This document shows, one piece after another, positions 17,704-25,979 of a stretch of 64,000 bases of DNA. Positions within the stretch are counted from its first letter, which is position 1, and every line of letters starts with the position of its first letter. The stretch covers positions 186,001-250,000 of the forward strand of contig NZ_QHKS01000008.1 in assembly GCF_003353175.1 (NCBI RefSeq), written 5' to 3'. The notes beneath the pieces are model-generated. The model made no database searches, was not told the origin of the DNA, and saw nothing but the letters and a program-made list of their open reading frames with translations. The stretch comes from Paraburkholderia lacunae (lineage in GTDB: Bacteria > Pseudomonadota > Gammaproteobacteria > Burkholderiales > Burkholderiaceae). The translations under genes and the position numbers were made by a program.

Positions 17704-19155
17704 TTGAAGAAAACTCTGGAACAGGCGCTCGCCCTCGCATCGCCACGCATACTGCCGCGTCCCACTACGCTGTCCAGCTCGCTGATTCATGTCAGCGTCG
17801 TCGTGTTGTGGCTGCTGCTGTTCGCGCGCGCGTTCTTTCTGCAAGGCGTGGTCGCATGGTCGACCGGCATTGCGTACGTGGTGTACGACACCTTGTTGCT
17901 CGCCTTCGTTACGCTGAAAACGCTGCCGCTGATGCGCCCACCGCCGCCGCTCGAACCCGACTACGACTCGCGCGATTTGCCGAGCATGGGTGTGATCGTC
18001 GCGTCGCATAACGAGGCCGCTGTGCTGCCGCTGACGCTTGCCGCGCTGTTGCGGCAGACGTATGGTCCGGCGCAAATCGTGATCGCCGACGACGGTTCCA
18101 CCGACAACACCCGCGCGCTGCTTACCGAGCGCTTCGGGCTGACTGCCGCAGCCGAAGGCGTGCTGAGTGCGCCGAGTTCGCTTTACCCGAATCTCTACTG
18201 GCTGCGTGTACCGCACGCCGGCAAGGCGCGTGCGCTGAACGCCGCGATCACGGTCATGACGACCGACACGGTGATGACCGTCGATGCCGACACGCTGCTC
18301 GACGACGACGCCACCTATGCGATGCGTGCCGCCTTCGCGAGCGAACCGAAGCTGGTCGCGGCGGCGGGCATTCTGACGCCGGTCTGCGGCAAGTCGGTGT
18401 CGGGCCGGGTGTTCCAGTGGTTCCAGAGCTACGAGTACATGCGCAACTTCATCGCCCGTTTTGCATGGATGCGCGCCGAGAGTCTTCTGCTGATTTCCGG
18501 CGCGTTCGCGTCGTTCAGGCGTGATGCGCTGATCGACGTGGGCGGCTTCGACCCGCAGTGTCTGGTCGAAGACTACGAACTGATTCATCGGCTGCGCCGC
18601 TATTCGGTCGATCACGGACTGAGCTGGGACGTGCGCGTGGTCGGCGACGCCCACGCGCATACCGATGCGCCCGGCAATCTCAGCAGTTTTCTGCGGCAGC
18701 GCCGCCGCTGGTTCGCGGGCTTCCTGCAGACGCAGTACTGGAACCGCGACATGACCGGCAATCCGCGCTACGGCACGCTCGGCATGCTGATGCTGCCGGT
18801 CAAGGCGGTCGACACGATGCAGCCGATCTACGGCTTGACCGCCTTTTCGCTGCTGCTCGCGTTTGGATTCGGCGGGCATGGCGCGATCGTCGTATCGATT
18901 TTCAGCGTGATCGGTCTGAAAACCGCAATCGATCTCGCGTTTTATCTATGGTGCATCCACCTGTACCGCCGCTGGACCGGCGCGCGCACCGGTTCGAGTT
19001 TGTGGATGGCTGTCCTCGCGGCAATCGCCGAGCCGTTCACGTTCCAGCTGGTCCGCCATGTCGGCGCACTGCTCGGTTGGCTGCATTTCCTGCGCGGCGG
19101 ACGTTCGTGGGGCGTGCAACGCCGCTCGGGCCTCGTGGCACGCGACGAAAGTTAG
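17704..19155 (+). CDS. family 2 glycosyltransferase, membrane-bound
   Basis: A 483-residue processive-type GT2 enzyme. One N-terminal membrane helix (VSVVVLWLLLFARAFFL) and two or three C-terminal ones frame a cytoplasmic domain with the nucleotide-sugar motifs VIVASHNEAAVLP, DDGSTDNT, VDADTLL, a VEDYELIHRL acid motif and QRRRWF (Q/RxxRW). These are the features of synthases that extrude a polysaccharide. No cyclic-di-GMP PilZ domain or partner subunit is seen. The frame begins with TTG at 17704. Confidence 0.85.
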   Translation: MKKTLEQALALASPRILPRPTTLSSSLIHVSVVVLWLLLFARAFFLQGVVAWSTGIAYVVYDTLLLAFVTLKTLPLMRPPPPLEPDYDSRDLPSMGVIVASHNEAAVLPLTLAALLRQTYGPAQIVIADDGSTDNTRALLTERFGLTAAAEGVLSAPSSLYPNLYWLRVPHAGKARALNAAITVMTTDTVMTVDADTLLDDDATYAMRAAFASEPKLVAAAGILTPVCGKSVSGRVFQWFQSYEYMRNFIARFAWMRAESLLLISGAFASFRRDALIDVGGFDPQCLVEDYELIHRLRRYSVDHGLSWDVRVVGDAHAHTDAPGNLSSFLRQRRRWFAGFLQTQYWNRDMTGNPRYGTLGMLMLPVKAVDTMQPIYGLTAFSLLLAFGFGGHGAIVVSIFSVIGLKTAIDLAFYLWCIHLYRRWTGARTGSSLWMAVLAAIAEPFTFQLVRHVGALLGWLHFLRGGRSWGVQRRSGLVARDES

Positions 19156-19344
19156 CGGGAGATGGCCTTCGTCGATTCACGTGCAGCGGCGGTCTCGAGC
19201 GATTGCGGCAATGGGCGGCGGCGAGCGGCGCATAAGGGCAGTCAGCAGGTCCAACCCGCTGCCGGTTCGAGTAGACTGTGCGACGCTGCCAACCTCTCTT
19301 CGGGGCGGCGACCTTCTTCCCGCTCCCGCACGGAGGCTCGACCT

Positions 19345-20583
19345 ATGCATGATGTTCCCCCGCTCGAACAAGACACCGTTGATGTGCCTGCCGATGCAAC
19401 GGCAGTTCATGCAGCCGCGCACACCCCCGCCCATGAAGCGGTGGATGCCCAGCCATCCCGCCATGCCGTCGATGGTGCGCCGGAGCGCGATCTGCGGCGT
19501 GTCGGCATTCATCCCGACTACTGGTATCCGCTGGCGTGGTCGAACGAAGTGAAGCGTGGCAAGACGCATGGTGTGACGTTCGCGGGTGAGCCGATCGTGC
19601 TGGCACGCACGGAGTCCGGCAAGGTGTTCGCGCTCGAGGACCGCTGCGCGCATCGTCAGGTGCCGTTGCATCAGGGGGTGGTGGACGGCGAATCGATTCG
19701 CTGCGGCTATCACGGCTGGACCTACGACTGCTCTGGCAAGTGCATCGACGTACCGTATCTGGGCCGCGACCGTTTGCCGAATGGCGTGCGTTCGTATCCG
19801 TGCCGCGAAGTCGAAGGTCTGATTTTCGTGTTTCCGGGCGATGCCGCTCTGGCTGAAGAGCGTCCGTTGCCGTCTTTTGGTTCGGTGTCGGACAAGAAGT
19901 ACAAGACGCGCCGTTTCGGCCGCGCGGTGAACTGCCACTATTCGTTCATGCATGAGAACCTGATGGACATGAACCATCAGTTCCTCCATCGCCGGCAAAT
20001 GGGCCAGATGCGCGCGCGTTCGGTGGGCCGTCGGCGTGGCGAAGGCTGGGTTGAAGTCGACTACACGTTTGCGCGCATGGCCGGGCAGCAGCCGATCGGC
20101 GAAGCGATCGTGTTCGGCCAGAGCCGCAAGACCGGCGGCGAAGATGACAAGGACGTCATGACGATCCGCACCGGCTATCCGTATCAGACGCTGCAAATCC
20201 GCACATCCGATCAGACGCTGGTGATGGATCTATGGATCGTCTACGTGCCGCTCGATCGCGAGCAGCGCACCAATCGCACGTTCGGTTTGCTGTCGATCCG
20301 CAAGCCGGGCATTCCGGGCCTGCTGAATCTCGCGTGGCCGCTGCTGGTGTGGTTCACCGAACGCATCTTCAAGGAAGACCGCGAGATTGTCGAAGCCGAG
20401 CAGCGCGCGCACGATAAGCAAGGCGCGGACTGGAATCATGAAGTGTTTCCTGTCATCAACGAGCTGCGTGCGTTGCTGCGCGAGAGCGGCGCGCCGGACC
20501 AGGTAGTGGGCGTCGGCACCGCCGGTACGTCGGTGATCCGTTTTTGGGATTCGCGGCACGGGAACGCATCGCCGAATACCTGA
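19345..20583 (+). CDS. Rieske non-heme iron oxygenase, large subunit type
   Basis: A 412-residue oxygenase. The Rieske [2Fe-2S] ligands are Cys101/His103 (DRCAHRQVPLHQ) and Cys120/His123 (RCGYHGW); the mononuclear iron site is suggested by ENLMDMNHQFLHRR. The first 45 residues are an Ala/His-rich extension not typical of the family. GGAGG precedes the ATG. Vanillate-demethylase-like oxygenases have this single-subunit layout. The rubredoxin encoded 400 bases downstream could be an electron donor, which would be unusual for the family. Confidence 0.85.
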   Translation: MHDVPPLEQDTVDVPADATAVHAAAHTPAHEAVDAQPSRHAVDGAPERDLRRVGIHPDYWYPLAWSNEVKRGKTHGVTFAGEPIVLARTESGKVFALEDRCAHRQVPLHQGVVDGESIRCGYHGWTYDCSGKCIDVPYLGRDRLPNGVRSYPCREVEGLIFVFPGDAALAEERPLPSFGSVSDKKYKTRRFGRAVNCHYSFMHENLMDMNHQFLHRRQMGQMRARSVGRRRGEGWVEVDYTFARMAGQQPIGEAIVFGQSRKTGGEDDKDVMTIRTGYPYQTLQIRTSDQTLVMDLWIVYVPLDREQRTNRTFGLLSIRKPGIPGLLNLAWPLLVWFTERIFKEDREIVEAEQRAHDKQGADWNHEVFPVINELRALLRESGAPDQVVGVGTAGTSVIRFWDSRHGNASPNT

Positions 20584-20766
20584 TAGTCGAATTTTTGGTG
20601 CTGCGCAGGATCGCACAATCGGGAATGACTCCATCTTCAACCATGACCGAATCCTGGCAACACGAGCAGCGATAATGGAACAAATACACCGGGGTTTGCG
20701 CAAATCGGCATGCGTCAGTCCCCACCCCGTGTACCATTTCGCTTTTTCCGCAATCAAGAACGCCAA

Positions 20767-20901
20767 GTGACTGCTTCCAAATCCCCCATCGTCCAACAAG
20801 TTCCCGCTTCTTCGCGTAAATCGCTGACACTGTTGCAATTCCTGGGCCTCATCGGCGGTGCAGCCCTGCTCGCCGCTATCTTGCTGAACCAGCTGGTCTA
20901 A
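20767..20901 (+). CDS. small single-helix membrane protein
   Basis: From a GTG at 20767 the frame encodes 44 residues: a polar start (TASKSPIVQQVPASSRKS) and one hydrophobic helix (LLQFLGLIGGAALLAAILLN) ending NQLV. The frame can also start at 20710. Neither start has a strong ribosome site. Its position between the Rieske oxygenase and the rubredoxin, on the same strand, suggests co-transcription, and the clean amphipathic-to-hydrophobic layout argues for a real membrane peptide. Confidence 0.5.
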   Translation: MTASKSPIVQQVPASSRKSLTLLQFLGLIGGAALLAAILLNQLV

Positions 20902-20977
20902 TCCTCCCGCGAGCCTTCGCTCCACGCATCAGGCCTACGCCGGCGCTGGCCGCCGGCTTCTTCGAATTCCAACTGCC

Positions 20978-21397
20978 ATGTACAAGAAGGGCGTAGCCGT
21001 AGAAATCCAGTTTTCTCCCGAGCGGCTGAACGACGGTGCGGGCGACCCGTACTGGATCGATTTGACGCACGCAGAAGCGCAGCGTCTGTTGGAAAGCCTG
21101 CAGGCGCGTCTTCTGGCCGATAACAGCGCAGGCACCGCTGCGCCGCTGGTCGTGAGTCTCGATGACACGCCCGCTCTGCAAGCCGCCGATGCGCCCCACG
21201 CAGCGGTTGATCATGCGGCTTCGGCGGATGACTTCAAGCAGTGGGTCTGCGTGATCTGCGGGTGGATCTACGACGAAGCCGCCGGCCTGCCCGACGAGGG
21301 CATCGCGCCCGGCACGCGCTGGGCGGATGTTCCGGCCGATTGGCGCTGCCCATTGTGCGACGTGGGCAAGGACGATTTCGCGTTGGTCGAGTTTTGA
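20978..21397 (+). CDS. rubredoxin with N-terminal extension
   Basis: A 139-residue protein. The last 55 residues are a complete rubredoxin: Cys91-x2-Cys94 (VCVICGWIYDEAAG) and Cys124-x2-Cys127 (WRCPLCDVGKDDF) to bind one Fe. Residues 1-85 form an extra domain starting MYKKGVAVEIQFSPERLNDG, of unknown fold. Rubredoxins donate electrons to oxygenases such as AlkB; the nearby Rieske oxygenase is a candidate partner. The ribosome site is weak. Confidence 0.85.
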   Translation: MYKKGVAVEIQFSPERLNDGAGDPYWIDLTHAEAQRLLESLQARLLADNSAGTAAPLVVSLDDTPALQAADAPHAAVDHAASADDFKQWVCVICGWIYDEAAGLPDEGIAPGTRWADVPADWRCPLCDVGKDDFALVEF

Positions 21398-21416
21398 GAT
21401 CAGCCGGCGGCCTGGC

Positions 21417-22346
21417 TTAGCGCACGGTAAGAGCAGCGCCAGCCGGCAACTGTAGCCGCAGCGCGGCCGCCTCGCTTTGCAGCGCTTCGACGAACGCCCC
21501 GGCTAGCGGATGGCTCGGACGATGCTCCGGATGCACCACGCTCACACGAAACGGAAACGATACGGCAAGCGGCCGGATATGCAGATTCCGGCCCACGAAA
21601 TCGAGCGCGGTTAGCGGATTGACGATCGCCAATCCCAGGCCCTGCCGCACGAAACTGCAAACTGAAACGGCGGTGGGCGTCTCGATCATCTGCCGCCGTG
21701 CGATGCTCGCTTGTGCGAAAGCTTCGTCGATCTGAATCCGGTACGGATCGTTCGACGACAGGCTGATAAAAGGCTGATTCGCGAAATCGTTCAGTTCGAT
21801 CACGCGCTTCGCGAGCAGCGGATGCGCATCGGGCAGCACGCAAACTTCGTCCACTTCAAGCAACGGCGTCAGGCGCGTGCCGGCCGGCGGCGCGCCGTGT
21901 TCGGTCAGGCCGAGGTCGTAGCGCTGGGCGGTCAGCCACTCTTCGAGAAACGGCGACTCCTGCGTCGCAATGGACAGGCTCACGCCCGGCTGTGTGTCGT
22001 GGAATCGTTTGGACGCTCCCGGCAAAAGCGAATGCGAAAACGCGGGCAACGCGATGATCGAGAGTTGGCCGCCCTGAAATTCGCGCAGGCTCGCCGCCGT
22101 GGACGCGACCCGTTCGAGTCCGACGTACGCGCGCTTGATCTCGTCGAATAGTGTCAATGCGGACATCGTGGGACGCAGACGCCCATGCACCCGCTCGAAC
22201 AAGGCAAAGCCGATGCTTCGCTCCAGGCGCGCGAGTTCGCGGCTCACGGTGGGCTGCGACGTGAACAACATCTCGGCCGCTCGGGTGACGCTGCCCGCCG
22301 TCATCAACGCGCGGAAGATCTCGATATGCCTGTGCGTGAGCGCCAT
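21417..22346 (-). CDS. lysR: LysR-type activator of lysA
   Basis: A 309-residue LysR-family regulator. The winged helix is MALTHRHIEIFRALMTAGSV followed by TRAAEMLFTSQPTVSRELARLE; the effector domain follows. It is divergent from lysA, the same arrangement as lysR-lysA in E. coli, where LysR with diaminopimelate activates lysA. The frame is open upstream to 22499 and overlaps lysA, so the start at 22346 is preferred. The 96 bases between the two starts should hold the shared operator. Confidence 0.88.
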   Translation of the reverse strand: MALTHRHIEIFRALMTAGSVTRAAEMLFTSQPTVSRELARLERSIGFALFERVHGRLRPTMSALTLFDEIKRAYVGLERVASTAASLREFQGGQLSIIALPAFSHSLLPGASKRFHDTQPGVSLSIATQESPFLEEWLTAQRYDLGLTEHGAPPAGTRLTPLLEVDEVCVLPDAHPLLAKRVIELNDFANQPFISLSSNDPYRIQIDEAFAQASIARRQMIETPTAVSVCSFVRQGLGLAIVNPLTALDFVGRNLHIRPLAVSFPFRVSVVHPEHRPSHPLAGAFVEALQSEAAALRLQLPAGAALTVR

Positions 22347-22442
22347 GATGCCTATATCAGAATTGAATGGATGAGCGACAGATAAGTATTTTACTGAATG
22401 AACGGTTTTCAGCATCATGTGGCTCGAGCCTTCACCGGGGAC

Positions 22443-23693
22443 ATGAGAACCGTGACCACATTCGATCCGCAACAACTCGTTGAACTCGCCGGACAGCACG
22501 GCACGCCGCTATGGATCTATAGCGCCGACGCGATCCGTCAACGCATCGCCGAATTGCGCCGCTTCGACGTGATTCGCTATGCGCAAAAGGCGTGTTCGAA
22601 TCTACATGTCCTGAAGTTGATGCGCGACGAAGGCGTATTGGTCGACGCTGTGTCTTCAGGCGAAATCGTGCGTAGTATGGCGGCGGGCTTCGCACCGGAT
22701 GGCGAGCCGGAAGGCGTCGTGTTTACCGCGGATCTGATCGACCATGCGACGCTGGCCACCGTGCTCGCGCATCGCATCACGGTCAACGCCGGGTCGCTCG
22801 ATATGCTCGAACGCGTAGGGCGGCATGCGCCCGAAGGTCACCGCGTGTGGCTGCGGATCAACCCGGGTTTCGGACACGGACACAGCAACAAGACCAATAC
22901 CGGCGGCGAGCATAGCAAGCACGGTATCTGGCTCGGCGACGTGGCGCTCGCGCTGGAAATCGTGCGTCGTTATCGCTTGAAGCTGGTCGGGTTGCACATG
23001 CATATCGGCTCCGGCGTCGACTATGTGCATCTGTCGCGCGTGTGCGATTCGATGGTTTCGGCAGTCAAAGGCCTGGGCCACGATATCGAAGCGATTTCCG
23101 CAGGCGGCGGTTTGTCCGTGCCGTATAGCGAAGGCGAACCGCGCATCGACGTCGAACATTATTTCCGTCTTTGGGATGCGGCGCGCAAGCAGATCGAAGC
23201 GCATGTCGGACATCGCGTGCGGCTGGAAATCGAGCCGGGGCGCTTTCTGGTTGCGCAAGCCGGCGTGCTGGTTGCCGAGGTGCATGCGTTGAACCGGCGG
23301 CCGAGCCGGCATTTCGCATTGGTCGATGCTGGGTTCAACGATCTGATGCGGCCGTCGTTCTACGGCAGTCATCATGAGATGAGCGTGGTGAAGCGCAACG
23401 GCACGCTTGGCGAACAGCCCCATGCATTGTTCGCGGTGGGCGGCCCGTTGTGTGAAGCGGGCGACGTGTTCACGCAAGCAGCGTGCGGTGTGGTTGAGAG
23501 CCGGTTTATGCCCGCGCCTGAAGTGGGCGACTTCGTCGTGTTTCGCGACGCGGGCGCATACGGTGCGTCGATGTCATCGAACTACAACAGCCGGCCGCTC
23601 GCACCCGAGGTGTTGCTGGAGAACGGCAAGCCGCGCCTGATCCGGCGCCGGCAGACCGTCGAGGAATTGTTGGCGCTGGAGGCCTCGGTTTGA
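22443..23693 (+). CDS. lysA: diaminopimelate decarboxylase
   Basis: A 416-residue PLP enzyme that decarboxylates meso-diaminopimelate to L-lysine. It is of the E. coli LysA type: FDVIRYAQKACSNLHVLKLM carries the PLP lysine, and FGHGHSNKTNTGGEHSKHGI, HMHIGSGVDY, EIEPGRFLVAQ, CEAGDVFTQ and GAYGASMSSNYNSRP are all present. The start is uncertain: 22398 gives 431 residues, 22443 gives the E. coli-like length and is preferred. It is regulated by the divergent lysR. Confidence 0.92.
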   Translation: MRTVTTFDPQQLVELAGQHGTPLWIYSADAIRQRIAELRRFDVIRYAQKACSNLHVLKLMRDEGVLVDAVSSGEIVRSMAAGFAPDGEPEGVVFTADLIDHATLATVLAHRITVNAGSLDMLERVGRHAPEGHRVWLRINPGFGHGHSNKTNTGGEHSKHGIWLGDVALALEIVRRYRLKLVGLHMHIGSGVDYVHLSRVCDSMVSAVKGLGHDIEAISAGGGLSVPYSEGEPRIDVEHYFRLWDAARKQIEAHVGHRVRLEIEPGRFLVAQAGVLVAEVHALNRRPSRHFALVDAGFNDLMRPSFYGSHHEMSVVKRNGTLGEQPHALFAVGGPLCEAGDVFTQAACGVVESRFMPAPEVGDFVVFRDAGAYGASMSSNYNSRPLAPEVLLENGKPRLIRRRQTVEELLALEASV

Positions 23694-23784
23694 TTTACCG
23701 CGATCGCTTTGTCAGCGCGCTCTCACCGAGTTGATATTCCAGCGCAGTGGGCAATCATGTCTCGCGAAAAGCGAGCCAGACACG

Positions 23785-23815
23785 GGCCGCGCCTGCGAAC
23801 TGTATCGGCGCGGCC
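23785..23815 (+). terminator. possible terminator hairpin after lysA
   Basis: A perfect 9-bp GC-rich stem (GGCCGCGCC / GGCGCGGCC) with a 13-base loop lies about 90 bases after the lysA stop. It is not followed by a clear U run, so termination would depend on the stem or on Rho. Confidence 0.35.
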
Positions 23816-23928
23816 TGGTGACTACGGGGTCTTAATGGAGAGCCGACTCAGTTAGCTCATCGACTCCCCGACGCGTCCGCACGGACGTCGCCCTTCTTCA
23901 AATCCGTAGGCCGAGTATGTGCCCGGGC

Positions 23929-24669
23929 TCAGGCATTCATCCCGCCATCTACCGTAAGATTCGCCCCGGTAACGTATGAGGCCTCCGGGCCGGCGACGAA
24001 AGCCACCATTGCGGCGATCTCCTCAACGCGCCCATAGCGGCCGAGTACTGTGGCGGTCCCCTGCGGCACCGCCCAATCGCCTGAGGCGGGATTCACGTCT
24101 GTATCGATCGGACCCGGCTGGACGTTGTTGACCGTGATGCCCCGCCCTCCCAACTCTCTGGACAGCGCCTGGGTGAACATCCTGACGGCTGCGTTCGTGG
24201 CTGCGTAGGGCACCAGCCCTGGCGCAATGGCACGCTCACCCACCGCCGAACCGATCATGATGATGCGGCCACCATCACTCAGGTGCTTCAGCACAGCCTT
24301 GGTCGTAGCGAATACGCCGCGGATGTTGATGTCGATCACTTTATCCATCTCCTCCAGCGTCGTATCTTCGAACGGTTTCGGAATGGCCGTGCCGGCATTG
24401 TTCACCAGCACATCCAGCCGGCCGAAGGTCGCAAAACTTTTTTTGACCGCAGCCTCGACAGCTTCGACGTCAGTAGCGTCCGCCTGAATTGCAATAGCCT
24501 TTCCGCCATTGAGTTCAATCGCTTTGACCACGGCCGAAGCCGCGCTGGCGTCCTTCGCGTATGTAAAGGCCACGCTCGCCCCATCCGCGGCCAGACGTTT
24601 TGCGATTGCCGCACCGATGCCACGTGAACCACCGGTAACAAGTGCCACTTTTTGAGCTAACTTAGACAT
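23929..24669 (-). CDS. short-chain dehydrogenase/reductase with altered catalytic motif
   Basis: A 246-residue SDR-fold protein. The NAD(P) motif TGGSRGIGAAIAKRL, the NNAG motif and the Ser of MIGSAVGERAI (Ser141) are intact, and the end DGGMNA is normal. The usual YxxxK is changed: VPYAATNAAVRMF has Tyr155 but Asn159 (codon AAC) in place of Lys. That Lys normally lowers the Tyr pKa and binds the nicotinamide ribose, so activity may be lost or changed. A lone gene, with over 1.2 kb of non-coding DNA upstream. Confidence 0.88.
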   Translation of the reverse strand: MSKLAQKVALVTGGSRGIGAAIAKRLAADGASVAFTYAKDASAASAVVKAIELNGGKAIAIQADATDVEAVEAAVKKSFATFGRLDVLVNNAGTAIPKPFEDTTLEEMDKVIDINIRGVFATTKAVLKHLSDGGRIIMIGSAVGERAIAPGLVPYAATNAAVRMFTQALSRELGGRGITVNNVQPGPIDTDVNPASGDWAVPQGTATVLGRYGRVEEIAAMVAFVAGPEASYVTGANLTVDGGMNA

Positions 24670-25979
24670 ATGATTTCCTAAGGATTCCGTGAGCGATTCA
24701 CCGCGTCACTAATCCAGTTAATAACTGACTGTTGTCTTTGCCCGGACCATTTTTAGAACCGGAACCTTCCCGGTGCCGCCACATCACGAAGATCGGCGAT
24801 GACCAGCTTCGCGCGCTTCCTGGCGTCGACGGCAGTACAGCCTTCGCCTGTGAGGGTTTCTGCAATCGAACCAACGAACTTCTTCATAGCGCCACTTTTG
24901 ATCCATGGTGGTGCAACGACTATAGGTTTCGGTGGAAGGTGCGACAAAGACCTTGTATGCAGGGGGCATGCCTCTCGGGCATAGTAGGAGGGGCAAACGA
25001 GGAAACAAACGGCCGCTATGAAGTGTGAAGTCAAGTTTTGACTTGGACACGGAAGTGAAGCACAGGCTGACTGGGTCAGCGGGCACGATCCGGTCGCTGC
25101 AGCCCGCAAACGGAAAGCCGTGATGACGCCTGGCCGGGGTGTCTGTTCAGCGCGTATGCACCTCATGGCCCCTTCGTTAGCGTACTCAGCACCCAAAGCA
25201 ACCGCTCGGCGGGAAGATATCGTTGCGCCCGCGTCCCCGGATCACATAGGGTCGTCACGCGATGCTTGCCGCCGATGCGAGCGCCACGCGAATAGGGGCT
25301 GAGGCTCGCCCAGATGACGCAGCGCAGCGCAGTGGCGCATGGCGAGCCACTGCCGTGCCGTGCAGAGACGTTGGCGCTGACGCTTCAGCGCGAAGGCTTC
25401 TCCTTCAGGCGTAATCGCTACTCGCTAAAAAAACGGGCAACAAAAAGGCAACCGGACAATTACAGAAGAGATGTTGCTTTATCTGGAATTACCTCTATTT
25501 TTGTAGAGGAGTTCTGCACGCCTGACTCGACGCTTTGTGGCAGATTTGCGGCACAGCTTTGGCCGCTGTCCGACCATGGCGGCTCAGTGCACGCGTGGCG
25601 CGACCTGTTTGCACTACACGATGGTGTACGCAGCCCTCAAGCGCAAGACGGTACGACGGACGTGATGCTGCCAACGCCGTCATCGGCAAAAACGTTGCTA
25701 TCCCGCTGATTCAATGCCCATAGCCGTCACCACCGGCGGAGCAGTCCAGCCCAAAGAATTTTTAGCGAAGCGGACGTGCCTTTCGTGCCGTGCCTGCGGC
25801 CATCTCCGAGCGCCGCCTCCGCTTCGCTAAAAGTCCTCTGCACGAGAGAACAAAAGATGAGGCGGCAGCCAGCGATTGTTCTGACAATTCGTCGTATTTT
25901 GAATGCCGTTTAGTGCCTCTCTACGATGGCCCGAAGGGGTTGCGGCTTACCTGAGATCAGAACTTCAGGAGGTCATTCG
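24670..25979. other. 1.3-kb region without a clear gene
   Basis: This stretch separates the SDR from cphA and is compositionally mixed, with AT-richer parts near 24880-25040 and 25430-25520. A minus-strand frame at 24753-24887 (MKKFVGSIAETLTGEGCTAV, then DARKRAKLVI) could be the end of a TetR-type regulator but is too short to be sure. Other open frames (for example 25314-25709 plus) have no ribosome site or recognisable domain. The cphA promoter must lie near its right end. It may be degraded DNA at an island boundary. Confidence 0.4.

Noticed and set aside
20456-20830. Minus-strand frame with FHYRCSCCQDSVMVEDGVIP, which looks zinc-ribbon-like
   Set aside because: It overlaps the 3' end of the Rieske oxygenase gene and has no ribosome site; a single CxxC pair is not enough.
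25314-25709. 131-residue plus-strand frame upstream of cphA
   Set aside because: No ribosome site, no recognisable motif, and the region shows open frames on several strands without codon bias.
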